Assembly: GCA_958496175.1 (NCBI GenBank)
Contig: OY292276.1
Coordinates: 12,976,001-13,040,000 of the forward strand
Direction of reading: 5' to 3'
Source: Sisyra terminalis
Lineage: Eukaryota; Arthropoda; Insecta; Neuroptera; Sisyridae
DNA: 64,000 bases
Shown: piece by piece, positions 1 to 12,535 of the stretch
Layout of the letters: each line of letters begins with the position of its first letter
Numbering within the stretch: position 1 is the stretch's first letter
Translations under genes and position numbers: made by a program
The notes under the pieces: generated by a model
The model's input: only the letters and a program-made list of their open reading frames with translations
Told to the model about the DNA's origin: nothing
Databases searched by the model: none

Positions 1-870
1 CTAATGTTTTTTGATTGGACAGACATTTAATATTAAGAATAGCATTATCTGTTAATCCATTAGGAGATGGTGCAAAATGGGATGACTAAGTAGTAGATAC
101 ATTTCTGGATGAGTAATTTCTATTTCTAATTTTTTTTTAATACTTTGATGAAATCTTTTCCTAATTCTTTCCCCCGTACTATAGTACTTGTATCAACCAC
201 TTTTCTTGCACCAATAACGTACAGAATAAATAAATCATTGTCAATTTTACAGTGAGTAGCTTTATAAAACATCAATGCAACAATACGTCCATAACTAAGT
301 TCATGCCATATTGCACATTAGCTTTATTGCCATGTTTGTTGTTCAGCTTCTTTACACATTTCCATTTTCATTTTATCTTTAGCAAGTTTCAAAAATTTGT
401 CAACTTGCGTTTTTTGTAAAATTTACAAATAAGACGATGCAGTGATAAATTATATGCATTTTTGGGCTTTAAACCAAAATTCAGTTGTCCAATTTGAAAT
501 GTATTTTTTAATTTTTTGCGAATTGAAAAGTGACTAAAAGCGGCAACTCCTTAAAATCGAAACTTTTTCCAGTAGCAAGCTGATTCAGTTGGGGTTGGAT
601 CTTTACTTTTCCGATGGGTCCACATGAGTAATACTAAGGCATATTTACATCCTTCTGTATATCAAATGTACATTTGAAAACGATTATAACTTATGATATT
701 AAATGTGCTACTGTAAAAGCTCTAGTATCTGCCAAAGCTGTACAATCATGACAATAAACGTCATTAACTTTTTTTAATTTTTTATCGATAATTAAAGTAA
801 CGAAGTATAATTTACTCTGAACATTGTGTTCTGGGCTTGCACACCCTTTAACAATGCAAGCACCATGTTT
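1..870 (-). pseudogene. Decayed SWIM zinc-finger / YqaJ-nuclease gene, cut by the window edge
   Basis: Read on the minus strand in shifting frames, this stretch matches a multicopy family common in insect genomes that joins a SWIM-type zinc finger to a YqaJ (lambda-exonuclease-like) nuclease. Seen in order: CASPEHNVQSKLYFVTLIID and VNDVYCHDCTALA (about 870 to 730), then EGCKYALVLLMWTHRKSKDP and TPTESACYWKK (about 655 to 560), a YqaJ-like NVQYG segment near 320, and SPNGLTDNAILNIKC at about 90 to 20. The family norm for the last motif is SPDG...EIKC. Here the acidic catalytic positions read N, so the nuclease would be dead even if the frame were intact. Stops and frameshifts interrupt every part, and a 74-bp insertion splits the zinc finger. 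It is antisense to the host gene and inside its intron. The family assignment is from remembered consensus motifs. I do not know what mobilises these copies. Confidence 0.72.
656..729. other. 74-bp insertion inside the SWIM zinc-finger pseudogene
   Basis: In the minus-strand reading, CHDCTALA ends at 730 and EGCKYA resumes at 655, although the family has these two segments adjacent. The intervening 74 bp contain a stop and the short palindrome AAATGTACATTT. No clear target duplication or splice consensus bounds it, so its origin is unknown. Confidence 0.4.
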
Positions 871-3303
871 GTGTTAAAGTTAAATATATCCTATAGCCTT
901 ATCACTGTAATTTTCACGTAAACTCTATGTGTAAATGAATTAAATTTATTAAAAAATACTTAGTATTTTACATGTTTTCACAAACCAACTAACATTGATG
1001 CTTTTGCACCCCTTATTTCAGTTGAATTAAACCGAATATCATTTTTCAGAAAACCGATTACTAATTATAAAAATATCCACACTAGATATATTATCTGGTT
1101 AGCTTTTATAAATCTTTTATTGCACATCATTCATTCGGTTAAATTGGATGAGTAAAACAATTTTTTTCCACCGAAATTGGGATATTATTTGACAATGTTC
1201 AAGTAGAAATGCTTGACAATGTACTGATGTGAAATTCCTTTAACATATTAAACGATTTTTTTTTGAGATCTAACCCCTTTTAATTTACTTATAGCTAATT
1301 GAACAAAGTTTTTTGCAACGAGTACTATAATATTTCATACTTTAGTCTTAAAAAGTATGATTTTTTTCAAAAGCCTAATTGTATAGTTCATTTTTTATGA
1401 CTAAAATTTTTTAAGCCAACAAATACTTAGAAGAAAAATGTAAATGCAAAATTAGTTACAATAACAAATTTAGTCAAATAACATGAATTTATTTACAACA
1501 TGCTATGTAAAATATATAATAAACAAGTTCTTGCATTCTTTGATTTTATGCACCAAAAGCACATAAATAAAGCTCAGAATAAAATTCTCGTTCCCGTAAA
1601 ACATTGTGATGATGACTAAAATAACAGAAACAAGCACGAGGAAAACGAATGACATGGTCATTTTCTTCAGCCATCTTTTCTCGACTTTATGTCAAGCGAA
1701 GGTGGTGTTAAATTTTACGTTTTAAAGAAAGAGTATTACCTCTTGTTGTTTACCTGACAAGTAACACAGACAGTACATCAGCACATACGGAAGAATTAGA
1801 TTCGAAGAAAACCGAAAATTTTCAACAGAAAAATACAATGTGAAATTGTTATTTAGTTATGTGAGGAATATGATGAATGATTCAATTTATAGTTTTTGGA
1901 GTTGTAGGAATTAATTTTTGACGTATAAAATTATTCATGTCGACATTTTCATATATGTTATATGAAGTAATCTGCGAAATAGACATTGTCTACGATTTGA
2001 CCTGCGTATATCTAGAAACTTCAACCCCAACAATTCAGCATGATGGAGAATTGGATATAAACCTTTCAAAGAAGCTGTGTCCGGAATGGAAGTGGAAACA
2101 TTTTTCCTAAAATCATAAACTCTGCAGCGTAATACGTTGTAATATATTTCACATGCATGCTCCTGTTTGCGACCCTATCTCATATTCTACTCTTGCAACA
2201 ATAGCAATACCCGTTATTGTAAATATTCAAATTTATATGAAATATATTCCCCAAAAAAAAAAAAATACGTGATAAAACTTTTTTGGTTAAAGCACAATGC
2301 AGACAATAATTTGTTACATTGTTCCTTATAATGACTAGAATGATTAACTGGCAAACTTGTGGACATAGACAGTAACCAGCGCCACAAATAAATGACTGGA
2401 AAAGGTTATTCCTGGGATGGAATGTAATCTAGGAGATTTGTTAAGTGACCAACGTGTAAGATGTTAGACCATTCGAATGGTGCACCCTCAACATCAGTCT
2501 ACACATTTCAAATGTCTTCCACCACCATCTTATCCTTTGCTTTCTCCCATTTGTTTAGCTATCAAACACTGTTATCTTCAACAACAAATTGAAAACAATA
2601 ATATAATTCTTTCCCCGACAGTCTAACATCCATATAAAATATTTTTTTCGTTTTTCATTTATATAAATCGTATTCTTTTAACTTGATTACAATTTACATC
2701 CTACAGACAATTCATTTAATAGGAAATCGAATTGAAGGAAACTTGGATAAAGAGAAACGAACACCTTCATTAATGTTGCAGGGTGTTAGATGTTTGCTTC
2801 TTCATTAGGACAATTACTTCCTTAAATAGACACATCCATACAAGTGTACGCTTTCGTAGAAAGCTCGACTTAATTTTCACAAAATGTAATCACCATTAAA
2901 TGGTACAATAAAAATGTTCTATCAACAATTTTCATTAAAAATTGATTTTTTTTTTTGTAAATATTGCGTTTGAAAAAAATGATATTTAACAAAATACTTT
3001 ATTCTTTTAACAAGCACACGCGAGTGCACAATAAATATGTAAAGAGTGGTATAAATACGGGGATCCCCTTTGGTACTTGAATTAAAACTTGATCCATACA
3101 CCATATGTCCTTCGCCACAAGCGTAAATAAATAGAAGAACGCTTTCTGGATACTTACAAACATAAGTGGTTTAAGGGGATTTAAGGGTGTATATTGATTT
3201 GAATATCCATTAAGCGTAGTATATGTGCCCTTTCACTTACCGAATATTAAATGTTTGGAACACATTGATTGGTTCCACACAAAAAATAAAAATTAACGTT
3301 AAA
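871..3303. other. Intronic AT-rich DNA, no feature recognised
   Basis: Low-complexity AT-rich sequence. The only open frame of note (minus strand, 2922-3104, 60 aa) has no recognisable domain and looks like chance. A somewhat less AT-rich patch at 2330-2560 shows no known motif. Confidence 0.5.
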
Positions 3304-3640
3304 TGATAAAATTCAGATCTCAGCTTTTTTTTTAAATAAGAAGACAATTCTGGTTGTTTAAGATCGTTTTTTTTTTATTTAATATTTTTATTATTCAATT
3401 AGCTACGTTTCGTTACTTATCGTAACTTCATAAGGCTTCTTGATTCTTAAAAATAAAATTGTTTCCAATTTTTATTATAAAATTTTATTAATAAAATAGA
3501 AAATATTTTATTTTTGTGAATCAAGAAGCCTGATGAAGTTACGATAAGTAACGAAACGTAGATAGTTGAATAATAAAAATATTAAATAAAAAAAAAACGA
3601 TCTTAAACAACCTGAATTGTCTTCTTATCTAAAAAAAATT
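3304..3640. repeat. Foldback family A, copy 1 (PLE-like ends)
   Basis: Near-palindromic element. The left arm (about 3325-3460) is the reverse complement of the right arm (about 3505-3638), around a short AT-rich loop. The left end carries an extra unpaired ATGATAAAATTCAGATCTC tail, also present in copy 2 at 11412. The right arm holds a hammerhead-like core at 3530-3560: CTGATGA, A, hairpin GTTAC-GATAA-GTAAC, then GAAACGTA, pointing outward. The left-arm core is mutated (CTTATGA). A possible imperfect target duplication is AAATTAACGTTAAA at 3290-3303 against AAATTAAGTTAAA near 3636-3648. No protein is encoded. The shared core suggests a non-autonomous Penelope-like derivative. Confidence 0.75.
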
Positions 3641-4500
3641 AAGTTAAAAGAAAGTTTTTCTATGAAACATAGTAAAAGTAAATTAAGCATAATTAAATAA
3701 CCTTTACGGAAATATTCTGATATCTATTGGTTTTTTATTACAAAATTGAAGCATTACAAAATTATTCTCTTAATTTATTAATTAAAAATTTAATATTTAG
3801 AATGGTTTGATTTTTGTTGTAGTAAATTACACCTCTGTGTTTGTTTACTACCATATAAATTGGTTTATGTGACACATTATGTTAATATGATGTCCAAATA
3901 TTCTGTGGTGAATGTATGATGAAATTTAAATTTTTCTAGATTTAAGTTTTCATTTCACTTTTTAATTTTCAAATGAAAATGCATTTGTTTTAATGTTCAG
4001 CCACAAACGCTTAATTTAAACCGTGAATTTCCGCAAATTCTTTGCAAATTTTAAGAGCTCACTCTTAATAAATCGTATTTTTAATTATATTCTAAAGCTT
4101 TTTGCATTCGATGAGTTAAATGAAACTTGCTAATGATTAGCAAAAATTATAAAGAATTAAAATTAAATAGGTGTTCTTATTTACGTAAATTAATGAACGT
4201 GATTATTTTAAAATCAGGATTTTACTTTTAGAACAAGATCTCAAAAACGCCAAAGCTTCGTTTTATTCTATAAAAACTGAAATTTTCTCAATGCACCTTA
4301 CCAACAAAAATATATTATAATAATTGCTAAGCAACTATGAAGTTTGGGTCATTATGGCTTTGGCAGCAAAGGTGTAAGAAACACCAAAATAATTTAACCA
4401 AATAATAAAGATTTTTTATATTTTCTTTTAGTAATAGAAACCTCATCTCGCATTGCCAGGCATAAATCATCGTGATAACTTCTTGCAAGAAACCATATAG
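3641..4500. other. Intronic AT-rich DNA, nothing recognised
   Basis: No open frame, inverted repeat or known motif could be supported between foldback copy A1 and the tandem array. Confidence 0.5.
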
Positions 4501-5161
4501 CTTTAATAAATTATAACTATACTTACGTTAGAGATTAAAAAGCTCCTAATTTTATATATTTTATTAAGGTAACTTTCAGAAGATTTTTCCTCAGTAGCTA
4601 AAGAATTTTGATCCTTCTAACCCCTGGCTAGACAAATTTAAATTGGCTGCTTAAGTTCGATGACCCTAAGATCATAGTTGCCCATCATTCTTACCTGTGT
4701 TGGGCGCATGCGCTTAGAAACTTTTAGCTTTTATAAAATAATGAAGGTCCATCGTTTATGGGCTCGTGGAATATTAAGTTCTTATGAGCTTTTTTTCCTT
4801 GTTTACGTAGTTTTGTTACTAATTGTTGAATTCTTACACCTCTTAACTTGTTAAATACTTATGATAAATATTTCATAGGTCAAATTATATTTTCTGAAAG
4901 GTCCAACAATGATCCACAGTGCTATTAAAAATAGATTAGTAATTTTTAATCCAATAAAATTGATTTTAAAATCTGTGCATAAATTCCAATGCATAAATCA
5001 AAGGAAATATCTTAGGAATTGTCCGTTATTCATTATCTTCTTAAGGCGTATTTTATTGTTGATGGATTAATCTAACTTTGCGGGAATAAATCTACAAATA
5101 GCCGACGAAACGTAGTAAAAGCCTAAGGGTATAAGCATGGTGAATCAATCACGGAAATATA
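4501..5161. repeat. Tandem repeat, unit 1 of a ~662-bp array
   Basis: This unit is repeated head to tail by 5162-5825. Anchors are CTTTAATAAATTATAA (4501 and 5162), CCTGGCTAGACAA, TAGTTGCCCATCATTCTTAC and GCCGACGAAACGTAGT (5101 and 5764). The last pair gives a period of 663. The two units differ by scattered substitutions and small indels, so the duplication is old. No protein-coding frame is present. Confidence 0.85.
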
Positions 5162-5825
5162 CTTTAATAAATTATAATTATTCCTACATTAGAGTATAAA
5201 AAGCTCATAATTTTATACATGTTATTAAGGTAGCTATTAGAAGATGTTTCTTCAGTAGCTAGAGAATTTTGATACTTCAAAACCCTGGCTAGACAATTTT
5301 AGATTGGCTGCTCAAGTCCGATGACCCAAAGCTCATAGTTGCCCATCATTCTTACCTGTGTTGGGAGCATGAGCTAAGAAAATTTTAACTTTTGTAAAAT
5401 AACAAAGGATCAACGTTTATGGGCTCTTACAATATTAAGTTTTTATGAGCCTTTCTTTCTTGTTTACGTAATTTTATTACTGATTATTGATTTTTTATAC
5501 CACCTTACTTGTTAAATACTTATGATAAATGTTTCACCCGTCAAATTCCATTTTCAGAAGGGTTCAACATTGATCCACTGTGCTTTTAAAAATAGAAAAG
5601 TAATTTTTAATATAATAAAATTGATTTTAACATCTGTGCAAAGATTACAATGCTTAAATGAAAAATAAATATCTAAGAAATTTTCGATTATTCGTCATCT
5701 TTTTTAGGCGTATTTTAATTGTTAAGGGATTAATCAATCATTGCGGGAAGAAGTTTACAAATAGCCGACGAAACGTAGTAAAAAGCCTAAGGGTATAAGC
5801 ATAATAAATCGACCACAGAAAGATA
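5162..5825. repeat. Tandem repeat, unit 2 of the ~662-bp array
   Basis: Second head-to-tail copy, aligning with unit 1 along its whole length and ending with the same GACGAAACGTAGTAAAA stretch and a TATAAGCAT element. No coding potential. Confidence 0.85.
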
Positions 5826-6380
5826 TTTTAACAATTTTTAATCCTCGGTTGGTACTAATAATATTCTAAGATCCTAGAAATTTTAGATCTTTATCTAAAT
5901 TAGTTTTGATTAAAAAATAATAAGTGAATAACAGAGACCATATTTTTATCTTACAATTTACTGCATCGATTGTTCAAAAATTTATATATGATGTAAGAAT
6001 TGATCATAGCTGTTTTATTAAAAAGGAAGATTTATATAGCTTTATGAATTCTATACCATATAGTATTAAAAACAATTGTTTTGGTCACTGAACACTTTTG
6101 TGACCGATTGTAAAAATAGGATTTTTTAAAAATGTACTACATCGTAAAAAAAATTAATAAAAAACCAATTCTTTGCTTAGTGTCCATATATAATGTTAAT
6201 GTACATTGTGTATGGCTTGACTCCAGAAGTGTGTTAAAAAAATTTTAACAATTAAAACAAGCGACCATCTTTAAAGCTCGCAATCCCAATTTATACAATA
6301 TTTGTTTTTAATTATTTAACAACAAAACACCGTAGGCTAAAAGCATCGTGAATTAGTATTAGAAAGATATTTATAAAACC
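5826..6380. repeat. Possible third, strongly diverged unit of the ~662-bp array
   Basis: The end of this stretch (CCGTAGGCTAAAAGCATCGT near 6333-6352, then AGAAAGATATTT) resembles the end of units 1 and 2, at about the expected distance. The interior shows little visible similarity, so the call rests mainly on the end. Confidence 0.35.
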
Positions 6381-9300
6381 CTTAAAATCCTTAATATTTA
6401 TTTAATAAATCATGATTCTAAGCATTTGTTGTTCTTTGTATTAACATTCTACTTGCATTATAATTTAAGCTCGTAATTTACTACACTGATCATATATAAA
6501 GCTTATGATAAAATACTTATTATTGATAGTTGTAAAAAAAATATTTTCAAATTTAAATATTGAACAAATAATGTAGGGAAAACAGTATGAAAGAAATATT
6601 CGTATATCTACCTGAATTTTTTTTTGTTCTTGTGGATATTAAAATTGAAAATGATAATTTCCGGTAAATAATACATTTAAAAAATTTAGCTTCTTTATAT
6701 TTAGCTTGAATAAATAAAATTGAAAAAAAATGCTGGTTTTTTACCCATATACTTAACAAATCAATTACGTAGGTTTATAATAAAAACATTATTTGAAATA
6801 TGTAGACGCTATTAATTAAACAACTAAATATCAATTAATTCAATATAAACGTATATCTACTAAAATGGATACAAAAAACCATAAAACAAGATAAATTTTA
6901 CGATTACAAACAAACTTTCTATCATTTCCAAAATGGAAATGATAATATTAATCAATATTTAATTACTTAATTTATCCTTAGAAAATTTTTTCTCCATGTT
7001 TTACGGACATTAGAATCGTTCAAAACGTACACAAAATAGTTGTGAAAAATTGCATAATAAATGACTTTTTCTTTGATAATTAATCAATATAATGTTGTAA
7101 CTTTCTGTTTTATAAAGATTTAAAAGATCATAAGAATTGTTCAGCATTAAATACTTTATGTATTTAAATTAAATACTCGTATTCGGAGTTTTCACAACTA
7201 TAAATGGTTGTAAACAAAACCAGTTTTGAAAATTGCAATAATTTCATAGTGTCAATACACCTGATAATTAACGGCAAAATACATTCTTCATATCAATTAT
7301 AATGCAACCTTTGTCAATCAAATACCACTAATTATTTCGTCAATTTTTTACAAAATTTTAATACGCTTAACAATTATTTTCTAAGCTCTAAGAAATTACC
7401 TTTTTCAAGCTGGGAAATAATTTAATTATTTTTTCGCAACAATTTTTTTTTCTATAGTAATAAGTCTTTACATACGAATTAGGTATGTTTTTCATTTGAA
7501 AATACAAGTCCGCATGTCTTCAATTATACGTCAAGAAATGAACAGATTATACTGATGCACATAAATGTACTATAATAACGAAACAAAATAAAAACAAACT
7601 TGTTTGACAACTGTTGGCTGCTTTTAAGATGAAAAAAAGCAATAAAAACTGTGTATATTCTTAAATGTATAAGTTAAATATCGAAAGATGTGGACTGCTC
7701 GTATTAACATACTTACTTTTAAATGAGAATAATAATGTGATCTAAAATACAAATAATTTAACATGCATTGAAATTTTAAATTTATGCAATTTTTTACTGT
7801 AATTAAGAAATAAATTTTTTTAATGATTTATGACTAATAATAATGGAATGCGTTCATACAATTATAACAAATAGGATGTGATTAGAAAATGATATTAATT
7901 GATTAAAGTTGCATGTTGCAGGCATGCATGCATTGAAATTTATTTTGTCTTATTTGTTGCTAGAATTGCTTTTTTTCTGATATTACCATACATGTAATGA
8001 TTGTTGAGGAATTTGCTTGGAATACCTTAGGATTTTTATTTACGTTTCTCGTTATTGAAACTGTCATTTTATTAAGAACATATTAACAGCCCATATTGGA
8101 TTTTTATTCAGGAATTCACTGATAAAAATCTAAGAATAATACAATGTAAAAAATTCTATTGTTTATGTAAATCACTAAATAGTTCCTTATTTAACACTAA
8201 AAAGAGGTTTATACCAAACCAATATATAAAATAATGCACGTTTTATCAATAAATTATTACTGTTTTCATTTTAATATTTCTAAAAGTAATTATTAAGATT
8301 GAAGTAAAATAAATTTTGTTCTTATTGGGTAGACAATATTTGACTAATGTATTTGATATTCGGAAAATTTATACCGATCCTTGTTAGGTGTTAGAACAGA
8401 TTTTAATATTAGAAATCAATTAAAAGTGAATGATATGAGTTTCTGTTGTAAAAGATTTGTTTTTTTTTGTTGAATGAAAAACTATGGAAGAAAAATAAAT
8501 AAAGTTTTTTGTACTGGCAAGACAAAAATATCCAATGGGAGGCAAAACAGATATATAAAGCAAAGTATAGCAAATTTGGTACAACTGAAAAAATTTTGTA
8601 ATCTTAGTGACGTAAACTTAAAGTTAGTGATTTCAATCTTGTACATAAAAAAACAGATATGTCCTCAACTTTAATTAAGTTTAAATTAAAGCAACCGAAA
8701 ATAATCCACATAACTTGATATTTAAATTGGCAGAAATGTTAATTATGTAAAAATGCACCATCTACGGGTTTGGCTACAAAAACCGTTATGATTTATGGAT
8801 TTCCAACCATAAACTTTTATTGATTAAATTTCGCTTTTGAAAAAAGTAACTAACAGACATCATTTTTAAAAGAATTAGGAAGAGGGAATGTTTAAGAAAG
8901 GAGCATTTACAAAAATCGATTTATCAAAGGGAAAAAGATGTCAAAGAATGCAAAATGACCCAACTTTGGTTATGAAAAGTTAAGCATTTTTCTATTTGCC
9001 AACAAATTTGGATTGCAAAAAATGAAAAATCGAAATAAATTAACTAAGTAAGTACCTACATATTAAAAATATTTTTATAAAAATTATTAATCTTCAGTTA
9101 TACTGAGTATTGAAAAAAATTGTAAAAAATCTTAAAAATAATATTACTTTCGATAAAATAACTGATATCATTAACGAAGTGTGAAACATTTCTATTATAC
9201 TTTGAATAAGTCCTACTGAATTAAATCTTAGATTAAACCAACCTATAATCTAGTTTTAAACTTTAAACTAAAGACTTTTTCTTTAAAGACAAAAAAACTA

Positions 9301-10124
9301 TGAATAATAATTATTATTTATCATGATATCAAAATTAAAGAGAGGTAAAACTAGAATTTAAATGCAACGCTTAGTTATTAATTAATTCCGAAATAAATTC
9401 TCAATTTTGTCTTTTGTTATTACGATCATGAATATATTGTTAAGTCTTGCTGAAATAAGAGGAGTTTTTAATGGTATAACCGCTATCTTCACGACAAGTT
9501 TCTGAGATTCTCTACGGTTATGTACTTTCTACAAAGCATCTTGATTTATGGTTACAGTCTCTAAAGTTTAGTTTCGTCTCATTATTTGCGCCAACTATTC
9601 AAAATTATAATTTCAGAATCGTTAACTTTGTGATTAATTTTTGGCTGCAAACTAATTAATTTAAACGTTATATGTTAAAAATTATAACTTTTAAATTTCA
9701 TATTAAAACTTTTTTTACACAGTTTTTACTGAATTCTAAACCAGAAAAAATTTTGTGCACAAAATAATTTTATTTTGTATACATTTATTCACCCTTTTCA
9801 TTGAAGACCCTTTATTAGAGACTTGTAAATGTATTTGAGGGATTTACTTCATATAATGTAAATTGTATAAAAATTGAATTAAAAATTATTTCTTCAAAGC
9901 AAACTTTGAGAAGATCTAAAACTATTGGGAAGCATAATTTTTACCTAAAACTATAAATAACTATTGAATATTTTAAAAGCTTAAAGCCTTTTTTTTGAGT
10001 AAATAGTTTACAGGTTAATTGACTCTAGAGAACAAAATTTCAGGGACACAACATTAACATTATAATAAACCAATTTAGTAGAAAAGAACAATTAGTCAAA
10101 GGACAAATTGTGCGTGTTAAAACG
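6381..10124. other. Intronic AT-rich DNA, nothing firmly recognised
   Basis: Two short frames (6553-6759 minus, 8474-8674 plus) have no recognisable domain. Sequence at 8474-9040 looks slightly more coding-like (lysine-rich, broken by stops) and could be a transposase remnant, but I could not place it in a family. Confidence 0.4.
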
Positions 10125-10400
10125 GAAATATATAGTAATGTAGCATTATGCCAATGTGATGCCAGGGGGTTGTATTAGGGTGCGAGTGCCCTTTGGCAGT
10201 CGTCAAATGCTGATTTGACAGGGATAGTTATAATTTAGCCCCAGTTAGCCTTTGCTTTTATACCACCATCTGTTGTGGTATTAACAATGTATTGTAAATG
10301 TAATGCCAATGTCTAAGTGATTGTAAATAGAGAGTGAAATTGTTGGATTATGTTGATCTTTATGGTAATAAATGTTATTCTATTTGGTACACTTGCAGCT
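10125..10400. repeat. GC-richer island, possible solo LTR or non-autonomous element
   Basis: About 275 bp stand out in composition from the flanks. Near the right end is an AATAAATG polyadenylation-like signal followed by TTATTCTATTTGGTACA, a layout seen in LTRs, and a small TACCACCATCTGTTGTGGTA palindrome lies inside. TG...CA ends can be drawn in more than one way and none gives a matching target duplication. A conserved non-coding element is the alternative. Confidence 0.25.
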
Positions 10401-11411
10401 GAGCTTTACAATAAATACGATATTTTACGACAATTTTATTAGAGCAAAAATATAGAAAACTAGAAATACATATTTCAAATCGAATGAGAAATCAATTAGT
10501 TTGTTAATTATAATGAATTAAAAAACATAAGGAAAATAAAACCAACCTATGAATACGGATTTATAGATTTCTAGATGGAGATACATTTGAGAAAAAGAGA
10601 AATCCCATTAGTTTACTACTACCTAGTATTTATTAAAGCGCTACTATAATATTCAATTTGGGCAATAAATAAAATTTTATTGTGGCCGACATTGTTAGCA
10701 CCAATTAAAATATAAATCGTTTTTTGACATATTTATTGGTTAAGTATAATGAAAAACATATAATAGAAACAGGTGTGTTCTTTCTGTTTTTGGTAATTAA
10801 CATAGAAAACACATATTATTACTCAACTTTGATTTTCAATTAATTGACCATTTTATGCTGATAACTGCTCCCAAATAAAAACGTTTCAATAAATTTTCCT
10901 GTTATGCACAATATACTTTATATAAATCGGTTGATTGAACGAATTATACATTGGATCAGGTTTTGATTAAGTGGAACCTATAACTTATCACTTGCACAAT
11001 TTACAATATTGAATATGGTTTAAAATTTTATTTCAATTTTCGAGAAAAAAAATCATATCATTTGGGAATTTACTATTTAATTATGAAATAATTTAAAAAA
11101 AGAAAGTTTTCTTTTGAAAAATTATTTATCGTTGAATTCTTGTTGTTAAAATTAAGAAAATTAAATTGATTGTTTAAATGTTTGAGAAACATTGTTATAG
11201 ATGTACTTTAAATGTTTTAATTATCTTTAATCAACCATTTATCAATCTAATTTTTTTAACTTTAATAATTTATATCTTAAACTGTTCAGATTTTCATTCG
11301 AAGCTTTTACAAGCTTTAACTGTGCAAGCATTTGTACTTACAGTTAATTTGTCAATTTATGCTTAATAAAACTAGCCCAAATATATTTCGATTAATTTTA
11401 ATTCAAAATAG
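10401..11411. other. Intronic AT-rich DNA, nothing recognised
   Basis: One 62-codon frame at 11178-11366 (+) is hydrophobic and composition-driven. It matches no domain I know. Confidence 0.5.
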
Positions 11412-11730
11412 ATGATAAAATTCAGATCTCAGCTTTTATTTTTTTAAATAAGAAGACAATTCAGGTTGTTAAAGATCCGTTTTTTTATTTGATATTTTTA
11501 TTATTCAATTAGCTACGTTTTGTTACGTATCGTAACTTCACCAGGCTTCTTGATTCACATTTATTTAAATTTCAATTTAAATTGAATTTAAATTGAAAAG
11601 ATTTTATTTTTGTGAATCAAGAAGCCTGATGAAGTTACGATACGTAACGAAACGTAGCTAATTGAATAATAAAAATATTAAATAAAAAAACCGATCTTTA
11701 ATAACTTGAATTGTCTTTTTATTTAATTAA
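11412..11730. repeat. Foldback family A, copy 2
   Basis: Same element as at 3304-3640: ATGATAAAATTCAGATCTC left tail, inverted arms (about 11440-11570 and 11595-11725) and a central loop, here built of an internal palindrome of AATTTAAATT type. The right-arm core at 11626-11656 is intact: CTGATGA, A, hairpin GTTAC-GATAC-GTAAC, GAAACGTA. It is flanked by AGC and GCT, which could pair as three base pairs of a stem I. The left-arm core (11515-11543) is mutated at the CTGATGA box. No target duplication could be defined. Confidence 0.78.
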
Positions 11731-12242
11731 AAATTTATTTTAAAACCAAGTAAACATTTTTTAAAACAAAAACAGTTATTTTTTTAACCACAATGATTAT
11801 TTCCTTGTTGTCATTTTCTCGATCATATAATTAGTTTACAAAACTTTGAAAACTTTTTTAAGATTTCTAAGGGAAGATATTTTTATTTTCTTTTGTGTCA
11901 TTAAATCAGGAAAAAAACTATGATATTTGACTACTCAAATATATTTCAAAACCGATTTTGGTAACTTTTCTTATAATATTTTCAATGTAGTGGGAAGAAA
12001 TCTTTCAAAAACTATTGCAGTTCACGTAATGGTTTTCTATTTCCTTCCTTTTTTTTCTAACTTCAAATAGCCGTAATTAAGGTACTATGATCGGAAGACC
12101 AAATTTTTAAATAGACACTGAAGTTTTATATCTAGATAGTAATTTTTATCTGTTAGATAGTAGTGTGGATGTTAAGTGGCTGTAAGAGTATCGAAAATTG
12201 ACCTGAAACATTAATTTATGTATCATTAACTTTGTAAAGATT
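11731..12242. other. Intronic AT-rich DNA, nothing recognised
   Basis: No coding frame, inverted repeat or known motif seen between foldback A2 and the Penelope-like element. Confidence 0.5.
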
Positions 12243-12280
12243 AATAAATAATTATATGTCTAATGACTCAACTACTTCTT

Positions 12281-12326
12281 TATTAAGACGAGTTTCAACA
12301 GTTTTTGGCTGTCATCATCAGGTAAT
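12281..12326 (-). ncRNA. Hammerhead-ribozyme-like motif, left PLE end
   Basis: Minus strand: CTGATGA (12315-12321), one extra T, stem II GACAG/CTGTT with loop CCAAAAA, then GAA, mini stem III AC/GT with a 2-nt loop, and C as the predicted cleavage nucleotide. The candidate stem I (ATTAC with TTAAT) has four of five pairs, with a C-T mismatch next to the core. It lies 2 nt beyond the endonuclease stop codon (TAA, complement of 12329-12331). Confidence 0.5.
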
Positions 12327-12535
12327 GATTATTTTGTCAGTTGTAAACAAATTTCATATAGGTAGTTTGTTTTATATAATTTGTCGTTAAGGATGTTATT
12401 TGGATCTAATTTGTGTGCTTTGTATATTTCATATTCTTCTAGGGTGTTCATATGTGATTCTTTCGTGCAAATATGTAGTGGTTTAAAATTTGTTTCGAAA
12501 GTTAAGCATTGATGATTTTCGTCATCAATAGCTCA
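12327..12535 (-). pseudogene. C-terminal part of PLE GIY-YIG endonuclease, inverted left copy
   Basis: Minus-strand translation gives DENHQCLTFETNFKPLH, then ESHMNTLEEYEIYKAH and LDPNNILNDKLYKTNYLYEI, ending QLTK and TAA. This is the histidine-containing C-terminal segment of the Penelope-like endonuclease, and it is better preserved than the right copy at 13527-13746. It has no upstream endonuclease half of its own: similarity stops at about 12535. It therefore belongs to a terminal repeat, not to a second gene. Confidence 0.75.

Noticed and set aside
2406..2421. COE site at ATTCCTGGGATGGAAT
   Set aside because: The half-site spacing is wrong: it lacks the two-base spacer of TCCCNNGGGA.
3404..3431. 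Intact ribozyme core in the left arm of foldback A1
   Set aside because: The CTGATGA box reads CTTATGA there, so only the right arm keeps the core.
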